Below are positions 1 to 6,051 of a stretch of DNA of 36,540 nucleotides, in pieces (the stretch's first letter is position 1; the number at the start of each line of letters is the position of its first letter). The notes under the pieces were generated by a model. That model saw only the letters and a program-made list of their open reading frames with translations. It did not search any database and had not been told where the DNA came from. Position numbers and translations under genes: made by a program. Where the stretch lies: positions 1-36,540 of the forward strand of contig JAAYBV010000112.1 in assembly GCA_012744475.1 (NCBI GenBank). Reading direction: 5' to 3'. The DNA is from Phycisphaerae bacterium. Lineage in GTDB: Bacteria; Planctomycetota; Phycisphaerae; Sedimentisphaerales; Anaerobacaceae.

Positions 1-335
1 ATGGTAAGATGGTTGTACGACATCGCGGGCACTCCGTAGTCTGAAGTCGTTGAACAACTCCAAGCTACCGGATGCCGCTCGCGATGTCTCTTCTATATCC
101 GTGTTGCGCTTACCATGTGAATTCGCCAGAACTGCCGAGGATACTATGGACAGCCACCTATTCTCTCCTTGCCTTGTCTTCTTCGCTTCTTCGTGCTACA
201 GGCCGCACGCCAATACAAGTCTGCCAGCCAATCGATAAACCTCGGCACAAATATGCTGTGGCGATGGTTCTTGTCTGTCTCTGATTTCTGGTGCCGCGTG
301 TGTCTCAATTGGGTCTATTGTGGAGGGGATTGGGT

Positions 336-375
336 AGAAAAACAAGGGAAGAATGCCTGGGAAAGCATTATTCCC
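336..375 (-). terminator. Rho-independent terminator, minus strand
   Basis: Read on the minus strand, GGGAATAATGC and GCATTCTTCCC pair as an 11-bp stem with one internal mismatch and an 8-nt loop (346-375), followed at once by CTTGTTTTTC. It would end minus-strand transcription coming from the ketopantoate-reductase-like gene about 370 bp upstream, so that gene would carry a long repeat-filled 3' untranslated region. There is no T-run on the plus side. Confidence 0.55.
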
Positions 376-376
376 C

Positions 377-529
377 GTATCTCGTATCTGGTTGTTCGTA
401 TCTCAGGGCACGGGTCACGCATTTACGCTCCGACGCATCTACGCAAGAACGGCAGGCCGAAGGCTGGAGGCTGTAGACCGGAGGGAATCAAGGCGAGCGA
501 CGAGATACGAGATTCGAGATACGAGATAC
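377..529. repeat. Heptad tandem repeat mosaic, copy 1a
   Basis: Three kinds of 7-bp block follow each other. Bases 377-404 are four in-register heptads (GTATCTC, GTATCTG, GTTGTTC, GTATCTC). Bases 455-482 are four heptads of a second family (GGCCGAA, GGCTGGA, GGCTGTA, GACCGGA). Bases 502-529 are GAGATAC, GAGATTC, GAGATAC, GAGATAC, which is the first family in inverse orientation. The first and last blocks can pair as the arms of a long stem-loop. In translation they give the motifs SYLVSRI or RYEIRDT, which is why spurious frames appear. Confidence 0.85.
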
Positions 530-540
530 GGCGTATGCCA

Positions 541-654
541 GGCCGGAGGCTGGATGTACGTAGTTTCCCGTATACGCATCTGCGAAAGAGCAGCAGGCGG
601 GAGACTGGAGGCTGGAGGCGAAGGCATCGCTCGTCGCTCGTCGCTGGTCGCTCG
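541..654. repeat. Heptad tandem repeat mosaic, copy 1b
   Basis: Further 7-bp blocks: GGCCGGA and GGCTGGA at 541-554; GACTGGA, GGCTGGA and GGCGAAG at 603-623; then TCGCTCG, TCGCTCG, TCGCTGG and TCGCTCG at 627-654. The last block is complementary to the GACGAGC heptads at 761-781, so it is the left arm of a second inverted pair. Unit length stays exactly 7 bp although the sequence of the unit changes between blocks. Confidence 0.8.
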
Positions 655-667
655 GGGGGCACGCGTG

Positions 668-715
668 AACGCATCTACGCTTCTACGCTCCTACGCTTCT
701 ACTCTTATACGCACG
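668..715. repeat. Octad tandem repeat (TACGCTTC)
   Basis: Six in-register 8-bp units: AACGCATC, TACGCTTC, TACGCTCC, TACGCTTC, TACTCTTA, TACGCACG. A shorter relative (TTACGCTC ... TACGCAAG) lies at 423-447. The block sits between two arms of the heptad family (627-654 and 754-781), where it would form the loop of the stem. Confidence 0.8.
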
Positions 716-745
716 GGCGAGGGGGGGTAACGCCTTACGGCGTCA

Positions 746-1681
746 CTACGAACGACGGGGGACGAGCGACGAGCGACGATCTTCGTCGATTTGCCGCAGG
801 GCGGTGTAGAGGGACTGCATTTCGGGCAGGGGCAGGGCGTGGCGTTGGCCGCGACGGAGGGGTTCGCCGATGATGGCTTCGGTCTCCATGGGATGGCCGC
901 TGCGGCGGTCGAGGTGCATCGACGTATAGTACGGCTTCATCTTCACCGTCAGGTCCATCATGTGGTCGAGGAAGGCGTCGTCGATGTGCAGGCCATCGGC
1001 CCCGGCGGCGGCCTGGACCTCCTTCATCAGTCGCCAGGCCCGCCCGTGCAGGTCGGGATTCGCCATGATCTTGTCGACGGTCAGGTCCAGCAGGGCCGAC
1101 AGGCCGTTAAAGGGGACATTCCAGATGAGCTTCTTCCATCGGGCCAGGGCGAGATCGTCGGCGATGGTGCACTCGACGCCGGCGTGCTGCATCATGCCGG
1201 CGAACGTGCGCAGCGTGGCATCGGGCGGGCGCTGGAAGTTGCCGGTCTGGAAGAAGCCGTAGTCGAGGTGGTGGATCACGCCGGGCGCAGCGCGATTCGA
1301 GCATAGGAAAGCCAGCCCTCCGGCGATGCGCTCGGCGCCGAACAGCTCGGCCAGACGCTCTTCGTTGCCCAGGCCGTTCTGGGCGGTGAGGACCCGCGTG
1401 GCCGGGCCCACCAGCGGGGCGACCAGCTCCTGATAGTGCGCGTTGGCGGTGGCCTTGAGGCCGATGAAGACGAGGTCCACGGCGCCGATCTCTTCGGGCC
1501 GACGGTAGCAGTTCACGCGGTCGAGATGGAAATCGCCCTGCCAGCTCTGGACGGCCAGGCCGGAGGAGCGGACGGCGTCGTAGTCCCGCCGCATCAGGAA
1601 GTGGACATCGTAGCCCGCGCGGGCCAGGAACGCGCCGTAGAGTCCGGCCATCGCGCCGGCACCGACAACGGCAATTCGCAT
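746..1681 (-). CDS. Ketopantoate reductase family protein (ApbA/PanE-like)
   Basis: A 311-residue member of the ketopantoate reductase family, which reduces 2-dehydropantoate to pantoate with NADPH in pantothenate/CoA synthesis. The N-terminus MRIAVVGAGAMAGLYGAFLA is the Rossmann nucleotide-binding motif (GxGxxxGLYG type). The middle holds LTAQNGLGNEE, matching the family's 'QNGLG' segment, and the C-terminal helical domain contains RWKKLIWNVPFNGLSAL, matching the family's 'K..WN...N..SAL' signature. The start at 1681 is chosen because AAGGAG lies 8 nt upstream and the Rossmann motif begins at once; the frame stays open to 1810 but that stretch is unrelated. The last dozen residues come from tandem-repeat DNA, so the native C-terminus has probably been replaced. 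Many PanE homologues act on other 2-keto acids; the substrate is not proven and there are no pan neighbours. Confidence 0.85.
   Translation of the reverse strand: MRIAVVGAGAMAGLYGAFLARAGYDVHFLMRRDYDAVRSSGLAVQSWQGDFHLDRVNCYRRPEEIGAVDLVFIGLKATANAHYQELVAPLVGPATRVLTAQNGLGNEERLAELFGAERIAGGLAFLCSNRAAPGVIHHLDYGFFQTGNFQRPPDATLRTFAGMMQHAGVECTIADDLALARWKKLIWNVPFNGLSALLDLTVDKIMANPDLHGRAWRLMKEVQAAAGADGLHIDDAFLDHMMDLTVKMKPYYTSMHLDRRSGHPMETEAIIGEPLRRGQRHALPLPEMQSLYTALRQIDEDRRSSLVPRRS
754..781. repeat. Heptad repeat overlapping the 3' end of the reductase gene
   Basis: GACGGGG, GACGAGC, GACGAGC, GACGATC: four 7-bp units, inverse complement of the TCGCTCG block at 627-654. The block lies inside the coding frame of the ketopantoate-reductase-like gene and encodes most of its last dozen residues (RRSSLVPRR). 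Confidence 0.75.
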
Positions 1682-1814
1682 CGCTCGACTCCTTATCCGA
1701 ATCTCCGGTCCGTGCCGAGGACCATCCTGTTTGTGTCCTTCCGGCGGCCATTGTAACCGAGTCCCGGCGGGAGATGCCACTGCCGTTTCCGCTCGCGGCC
1801 GGGGCCGCAAATCC

Positions 1815-1925
1815 GGATCTCGTATCTCGTTGCTCGTATCTCGCAGGGCGAAGCCGGGCCACGAGAGACGAGCGACGAAACATGAGATGCGAGATACAAG
1901 ATACGAGATACGAAACAGGAGCGAC
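1815..1925. repeat. Heptad tandem repeat mosaic, copy 2
   Basis: Left arm 1815-1842: GGATCTC, GTATCTC, GTTGCTC, GTATCTC. Right arm 1863-1925: nine 7-bp units in register (GAGAGAC, GAGCGAC, GAAACAT, GAGATGC, GAGATAC, AAGATAC, GAGATAC, GAAACAG, GAGCGAC). The left arm repeats the unit order of the block at 377-404, including the odd GTTG(T/C)TC unit in third place, so the two are copies of one element. It fills the gap between the reductase gene start and the end of the HNH gene. Confidence 0.85.
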
Positions 1926-1928
1926 GCG

Positions 1929-2675
1929 TCAGTCGTTCGGGAAGTTCAGGTGGGCGTAGGGGCCGTGGAGGCGGCGGGCGGCGGTGTCGTGGGCTCGGGC
2001 GGCGTTTTCTTCGACGTCGAAGAGGCCGAGGTTCTTCTGGCGGCCGTGTTTCTTGACATAGGCGACCCACTTTTGCCGACGACGGTCCCAGGCGACGCCG
2101 AGGTACTGTGACGTCGCAGCTCGTGGGCCGTGGCCAGCGGCCCGCTTGCGGCGGTTGGCGTTGTTCTGCTCGACGGTGCAGTTGCGCAGGTTGGCGAGGC
2201 GATTGTCGAGACCATCGTGGTTGACGTGGTCGCAGACGAGGTGATCGGGCGTGTCCATGATCATGCGGTGCATGAGGATGCGGCGGGAGCGGCCGTTGTG
2301 TTGGACGGTGCGCACGGCGTAGACGGCATCGCGGTTGACCTTGGCGTGCCAGCGGAACTGGGCGAGCCAGGGGTAGTACGCCGGATCGACCTTCGCGAAA
2401 CGGCCCTGGGTCAGCGGGATCTTGCAGTACGGGCCGTGGCGGTCGGTGTGGACGGGCAGGTCCGGACACGGCTCGGGCCGGGCGTCGCGGTCAGCGTCCG
2501 GCTCGGCGGCGTCGCGGAAGCAGGCGCAGACGTCGGTCGGCTGGATGTGCGGCCAGCGGGCCCGTCCGGTGGCGGGGTCGGCCACCGGCGGGTTCCGCAC
2601 GCAACAGAGCGCGCCCGCCACGTCGCGACAATAACGGCAGCGGGCGCACCGTCCGGGTCTCGCCGCATCGTGCAT
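1929..2675 (-). CDS. HNH endonuclease with AP2 DNA-binding domain
   Basis: A 248-residue protein. Residues 1-55 are cysteine-rich (C10, C13, C16, C24, C25, C50, C52), a possible zinc-binding region. Residues 85-145 match the stretch that precedes the HNH motif in homing-type enzymes (IPLTQGRFAKVD, then MHRMIMD). Residues 146-172 are the HNH nuclease core (CDHVNHDGLDNRLANLR, then QNN). Residues 189-246 form an AP2/ERF-like DNA-binding domain (YLGVAWDR, KWVAYV, LGLFDVEENAARAHD, LNF). HNH-AP2 proteins are typically free-standing homing endonucleases of phages and bacteria that spread their own gene. The start has AAAGGA 7 nt upstream. No host intron, integrase or phage gene is next to it; the gene is flanked by repeats on both sides. 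Target and activity unknown. Confidence 0.85.
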   Translation of the reverse strand: MHDAARPGRCARCRYCRDVAGALCCVRNPPVADPATGRARWPHIQPTDVCACFRDAAEPDADRDARPEPCPDLPVHTDRHGPYCKIPLTQGRFAKVDPAYYPWLAQFRWHAKVNRDAVYAVRTVQHNGRSRRILMHRMIMDTPDHLVCDHVNHDGLDNRLANLRNCTVEQNNANRRKRAAGHGPRAATSQYLGVAWDRRRQKWVAYVKKHGRQKNLGLFDVEENAARAHDTAARRLHGPYAHLNFPND

Positions 2676-2691
2676 CAGTGCGTCCTTTGTG

Positions 2692-2716
2692 GAGGCGCCA
2701 AAAAAAGACGCGCCTC
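2692..2716. repeat. Perfect 7-bp hairpin in the HNH leader
   Basis: GAGGCGC (2692-2698) and GCGCCTC (2710-2716) are perfect inverted repeats around an A-rich loop (T-rich in the minus-strand transcript). The hairpin ends 17 nt from the HNH start codon, so it could shape access to the ribosome binding site. It may equally be a remnant of a minus-strand terminator; I cannot decide. Confidence 0.45.
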
Positions 2717-2727
2717 TACAATGGGGC

Positions 2728-2862
2728 GGTGTTGCACGTTTGGGACGAAAAAAACGGCCGATTTTCGCGGTCCGGCGACGCTAAATCCCCATGAGAAAAC
2801 GAGTAAAAAAAATCTGAATGTCACGCGCATTTTGTCGTTTGGGTGTTGCGTGTTTGGGACGA
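2728..2862. repeat. Pair of 21-bp direct repeats in a non-coding gap
   Basis: Bases 2728-2748 and 2842-2862 are identical at 19 of 21 positions (GGTGTTGC, two variable bases, GTTTGGGACGA), 114 bp apart. The DNA between is AT-richer than its surroundings and has several A-runs. The whole gap 2676-3128 contains no gene apart from the FHA promoter and leader; a frame crossing it on the plus strand is an antisense shadow of the HNH gene. Confidence 0.5.
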
Positions 2863-3048
2863 TTTCTCGCGCGTTTCGCGCTTCCTGGCCGAGCGTGGCG
2901 GCCGAGCAGGCGACTTGCCGGCCGGCCGAACAACGCCCTGCCCTCGCGAAAGAGGCGCTCGGCCGACTCGGGCGTAACCATTGGCGCGGTAGCCACTTAT
3001 GTGATTGCGGCGGCCGGCGGGCTGCGGGCGGGCGCATTTGTATAATTT

Positions 3049-3083
3049 GGGGGGTTGTTATGGGACGACATTCGTGGTATAAT
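3049..3083 (+). promoter_or_regulatory. Sigma70-type promoter of the FHA gene
   Basis: TTGTTA (3055-3060), 17-bp spacer, TATAAT (3078-3083): near-consensus. Six Gs (3049-3054) directly precede the -35 box, as in two other promoters of this window. Transcription would begin near 3090, leaving a leader of about 40 nt before the FHA start codon; this rules out the in-frame ATG at 3060, which lies inside the promoter. A second TATAAT at 3041-3046 has no -35 partner. Confidence 0.75.
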
Positions 3084-3128
3084 ACACGTGTTGGACGGTT
3101 CGATAGGCTCACTGTGGAGGCAGGCCGG

Positions 3129-3608
3129 ATGAACGCCGACTTGGTGCTGCTCAGGAAAGGCGGAGCACACAAGACATTCTCACTTCGCAACGCCGTGACG
3201 GTCCTGGGACGCCGGCACGACTGCGACCTGCGGATTCCTCTGCCCACCATCAGCCGTCGGCACTGCGAGATCCAGCAGAACGGCGAGGCCCTGAAGATCC
3301 GCGATCTCGATTCGACCTGCGGGACGTTCGTCAACGAGAAGCGCGTCAACGGCGACAGCCCGGTCAAGGCCGGCGACTACATCCGCATCGGTCCGCTGAC
3401 CTTCGTCTGCCAGATCGACGGCAAGCCGGAGAAGATCGTGCCGCCCAAGAAGGCGCCGCCGGCGCAACCGAAGAAAGCACCGCCGGCGCCCGCCAAGAGC
3501 AAGCCGGCCGACGGACTCGACGACAGCTTCGCCGACCTGGACGCCTCCGGCAGCGCGATCGAGTTCGAAGAGCTGGATTCCGACCTCGAAGACCTCGATA
3601 ACGTCTGA
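3129..3608 (+). CDS. FHA domain protein
   Basis: A 159-residue cytoplasmic protein. Residues 1-95 form a forkhead-associated domain, a phosphothreonine-binding beta sandwich: LGRRHDCDLRIP, SRRHCEI, DLDSTCGTFVN and KAGDYIRIG contain the conserved GR, SRRH and TxxGTFVN positions. Residues 98-125 are a Lys/Pro/Ala linker (PPKKAPPAQPKKAPP) and the tail is very acidic (DSFADLD ... EELDSDLEDLDNV). GGAGG sits 9 nt before the start, and the promoter at 3055-3083 would give about a 40-nt leader. It lies upstream of a secretion-type ATPase on the same strand, 140 bp away. FHA proteins usually recruit threonine-phosphorylated partners of Ser/Thr kinase signalling; no kinase is in the window, so the partner is unknown. 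Confidence 0.9.
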   Translation: MNADLVLLRKGGAHKTFSLRNAVTVLGRRHDCDLRIPLPTISRRHCEIQQNGEALKIRDLDSTCGTFVNEKRVNGDSPVKAGDYIRIGPLTFVCQIDGKPEKIVPPKKAPPAQPKKAPPAPAKSKPADGLDDSFADLDASGSAIEFEELDSDLEDLDNV

Positions 3609-3621
3609 GGCGAACAGGCGC

Positions 3622-3650
3622 GCCGGCTCGTGAATCGCCGGTGGGATTTT
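3622..3650 (+). terminator. Weak terminator candidate after the FHA gene
   Basis: CCGGC and GCCGG pair around a 9-nt loop shortly after the FHA stop codon, followed by TGGGATTTT. The stem is short and the T-run weak, so this may be only partial termination before the separate promoter of the next gene. Confidence 0.25.
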
Positions 3651-3662
3651 CAGAAGCGAGAC

Positions 3663-3691
3663 TTGCCGAAACCGGTCGATTCGAGTACACT
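3663..3691 (+). promoter_or_regulatory. Candidate promoter of the GspE-like ATPase gene
   Basis: TTGCCG (3663-3668), 17-bp spacer, TACACT (3686-3691), each 4 of 6 to the sigma70 consensus. It would start transcription near 3698, about 50 nt before the start codon at 3749, and explains the 140-bp gap after the FHA gene. Confidence 0.45.
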
Positions 3692-3748
3692 TTTCAAGCA
3701 GATCGGTGGTCTATGCTGTGCGAGCGGAAATAGCGAGGTAGTGGATCG

Positions 3749-5353
3749 ATGCTTGGATCGTTTTCGGCTCTCGGAGCGGCGTTTGTGGAAGCCTGCGGCA
3801 GCGAGGTACTCGCCGATTCGCTCGGGCCGGCCCTGCCGTTCCATCCTCTGAAGCTGCTGCTGCTCGTCGGGTGGGTGTACCTTTGCATGTACTGCGTCCA
3901 GCAGGTCCAGTTCGGGCCGCTCGTTCCCGAGAAGTACAAGACGGTTGCGAATCTGGTGTCTCTGTTCGCCGGTCCGATCCTGCTGCTGAGCCTGGTCGTC
4001 GCCGAGACGGTCAGGAAGAGCCGGTCGGGCCAGAGCCGGTTCTTCGACCTGTTGAAGCAGCAGCTCGGGAATGCCCTGACCGGCCTCCGGTCGATGCATG
4101 CCGCTGCCCCGGAAGAAGAGGCGGCGTTCCGCCTGCTCGACTCGTCCGGCCGGACGATCGACGAGGTCTGCGGGCACGGCCAGGGCAAGCAGGCAGACGC
4201 CCACATCCTCGAACAGACCGAGTCCATCGTCGCCGACGCGCTCGAACGGCGGGCCAGCGACATCCTGATCGACCCGCAGGACGCGTCCACGTACAACATT
4301 CGCCTGCGCATCGACGGCGTGCTGCGGAACACCCAGCAACTGGACGCTGCGACCTGTCAGGCGGTGATCAACAGCATCAAGGCCGTCGCCGCCATGGACA
4401 TCTCCGAGCGGCGGCGTCCGCAGGACGGCGCGTTCACCGCCCGGCGCGGCGAGCAGGCGGCGTCGTTTCGCGTGGCCAGCAGCGGCACCGTCAACGGTGA
4501 GAAGCTCTCGATCCGGGTCCTGAACCGGGACGCGGCGGGGTACATGCTGAAGGACCTCGGCCTCAGCGCCAAGCAGAACGACATCATCCGCAAGGCCCTG
4601 TACAAACCCTCCGGGATGATCCTGATCTGCGGCCCGACGGGCAGCGGCAAGACCACCACCATGTACGCCATGCTCAACAGCATCGACCGCCTCACGCGGA
4701 ACGTGATCACCGTCGAGGACCCGATCGAGGCGATGCTGCCGCAGACCAGCCAGATCGAGATCAATCCCAAAGCGGAGATCACCTTCGCCAACACGCTGCG
4801 CAGCGTCCTTCGCCAGGACCCGAACGTGATCTGCGTCGGCGAGATCCGCGACGAGGAGACCGCCGAGATCGCCCTTCGCGCCGCGCAGACCGGGCACCTG
4901 GTCCTGGCGACCCTGCACTGCGACAGCAACGCCAGCGCGATCGCTCGGCTGATGGATCTGGGCGTCTCGCGCCTGCTGCTGTCGCTGGGCCTGAATCTCA
5001 TCCTGTCGCAGCGGCTGCTGCGGTGTCTGTGCGCGCACTGCCGCAAACGCGCCTCGCTCAGTGACACGCAGATCGCCGAATTCAACAAGAAGGGCATCGA
5101 CTATAGCGGCATCTATGAGGCGGGCCAATGCCGCCGGTGCGACAGGACCGGCTACTTCGGACGGACCGCCATCTGTGACATCATGACGGTCGACGAAGAG
5201 CTGAAGGCCCAGATCGCCAACGGCGATTCGTTCCCGGCCCAGATGCGGACCGAAGGCAGCCGGCAGGGCCGGTCGAATCTGCGCAAGCAGGGACTTAAGA
5301 AGGTGGTCACCGGCGTGACCAGCCTCGAAGAACTCAAACGGGTGGTGGGGTAA
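3749..5353 (+). CDS. Membrane-anchored GspE/PilB-type secretion ATPase
   Basis: A 534-residue type II secretion / type IV pilus assembly ATPase. The N-terminus is unusual: about 90 residues with two hydrophobic segments (35-50 and 66-86, GPILLLSLVV) instead of the soluble N1E domain. The ATPase core is complete: N2-type region 150-270 (RASDILIDP, RLRIDGVL), Walker A GPTGSGKT at 295-302, Asp box near 320-326 (TVEDPIE), Walker B around 359-368 (VICVGEIRD), His box TGHLVLATLH at 381-390. A zinc site is formed by C428, C431, C461 and C464 (CxxC pairs). GAGG lies about 10 nt before the start. These ATPases drive pilin or pseudopilin polymerisation from the inner membrane's cytoplasmic face. No platform protein (GspF/PilC), pilin or secretin gene is adjacent, so the machine it powers is unclear. 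Confidence 0.9.
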   Translation: MLGSFSALGAAFVEACGSEVLADSLGPALPFHPLKLLLLVGWVYLCMYCVQQVQFGPLVPEKYKTVANLVSLFAGPILLLSLVVAETVRKSRSGQSRFFDLLKQQLGNALTGLRSMHAAAPEEEAAFRLLDSSGRTIDEVCGHGQGKQADAHILEQTESIVADALERRASDILIDPQDASTYNIRLRIDGVLRNTQQLDAATCQAVINSIKAVAAMDISERRRPQDGAFTARRGEQAASFRVASSGTVNGEKLSIRVLNRDAAGYMLKDLGLSAKQNDIIRKALYKPSGMILICGPTGSGKTTTMYAMLNSIDRLTRNVITVEDPIEAMLPQTSQIEINPKAEITFANTLRSVLRQDPNVICVGEIRDEETAEIALRAAQTGHLVLATLHCDSNASAIARLMDLGVSRLLLSLGLNLILSQRLLRCLCAHCRKRASLSDTQIAEFNKKGIDYSGIYEAGQCRRCDRTGYFGRTAICDIMTVDEELKAQIANGDSFPAQMRTEGSRQGRSNLRKQGLKKVVTGVTSLEELKRVVG

Positions 5354-5358
5354 TCGCC

Positions 5359-5991
5359 ATGGTATTCTGGATCGCCATCCTGGCGGGGGCCGCGTTCGTG
5401 TGGCTGGCGGTGCGCACCGGCTTCTACCAGAGCTGGGGCCTTCTGTTCAACGTCGTCGTATCCATCTACCTGGCGGTCTTCCTGGCGCCGGCGGTGGCCG
5501 ACTGGGCCTCTGCCAGCGGGGGCGCATCGGGTTACGGCCTGACGCTGAGCCTGATGGCCCTGGCCGGCGGGTGTTTCGCCATCCTTTACGGCCTGTCGTA
5601 CGTGTTCCTGACCGGCCAGTTCAGCATCCCCTTTCCCAAGGTCCTGGACGTCCTCGTCGCGGGCGTGCTGGGATTTGCGGCCGGATTCCTCGTGTTGAGC
5701 TTTGCCGCGCTGGTGATCACGCTCAGCCCGCTGGCTCAACACAAGATGCTCAGCACACTGGGCTTCAGCCGGCAGGACCAGAAGGCCAACATCGCCTGCA
5801 TGGCCTGGTGCTGCGACCTGGTCCACCGCGTGGCCCGCTTCGAACCGGCCGATCAAGCCACCCAGGAGGCCATCGACCGTCTTTTCGAGAAGTCCCAGTC
5901 TATTGCCGAGTGCTCCCCGAGCGAGCAGGACGACACCGCGCAGACATCCACACCACCGACGCGGCCCGGCTTGCCTCTGGAAGACTTCTGA
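5359..5991 (+). CDS. CvpA-like integral membrane protein
   Basis: A 210-residue membrane protein starting 5 nt after the ATPase stop, so translated from the same message. Four hydrophobic segments are visible: 1-20 (FWIAILAGAAFVWLAV), 27-48 (LLFNVVVSIYLAVFLAPAV), 60-83 and 98-125 (VLDVLVAGVLGFAAGFLVLS). The last 50 residues are a polar cytoplasmic tail rich in Ser, Thr, Pro and acidic residues. Topology and the alternating small-residue helices resemble the CvpA family (colicin V production protein), whose members support envelope functions. The assignment rests on topology more than on sequence identity. Tight coupling suggests it works with the membrane-anchored ATPase. Confidence 0.6.
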   Translation: MVFWIAILAGAAFVWLAVRTGFYQSWGLLFNVVVSIYLAVFLAPAVADWASASGGASGYGLTLSLMALAGGCFAILYGLSYVFLTGQFSIPFPKVLDVLVAGVLGFAAGFLVLSFAALVITLSPLAQHKMLSTLGFSRQDQKANIACMAWCCDLVHRVARFEPADQATQEAIDRLFEKSQSIAECSPSEQDDTAQTSTPPTRPGLPLEDF

Positions 5992-6051
5992 ACCGGCTCG
6001 CCTCAAACCGCGTAGCTGCTTTCCGTGAAGACGCCAACGGAAAGCGCCGGG

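Larger units (their letters stand above)
1..745. other. Gene-poor region with repeat mosaic
   Basis: I find no credible gene here. The open frames that exist have unnatural composition (runs of Arg/Ser/Tyr) because they read through short tandem repeats. Bases 1-330 look like ordinary non-repetitive DNA of lower GC; a frame open from base 1 stops at 37-39 and could be the tail of a gene lying upstream, but this cannot be judged. Bases 346-375 form a hairpin and 377-781 hold the repeat blocks listed separately. Confidence 0.6.

Noticed and set aside
377-781. CRISPR array
   Set aside because: Units of 7-8 bp without spacers and no cas genes; the pattern is tandem, not repeat-spacer.
169-873. 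A 234-codon frame through the repeat mosaic
   Set aside because: Its residues come from tandem repeats (Arg/Tyr/Ser runs), it has no Shine-Dalgarno sequence and it overlaps the reductase gene end.
3041-3046. TATAAT as a separate promoter -10 box
   Set aside because: No -35-like hexamer at 16-18 bp upstream; the second TATAAT at 3078 has a proper partner.
2130-3128. Upstream extension of the FHA frame
   Set aside because: It is antisense to the HNH gene and crosses the promoter; the Shine-Dalgarno and promoter support the start at 3129.
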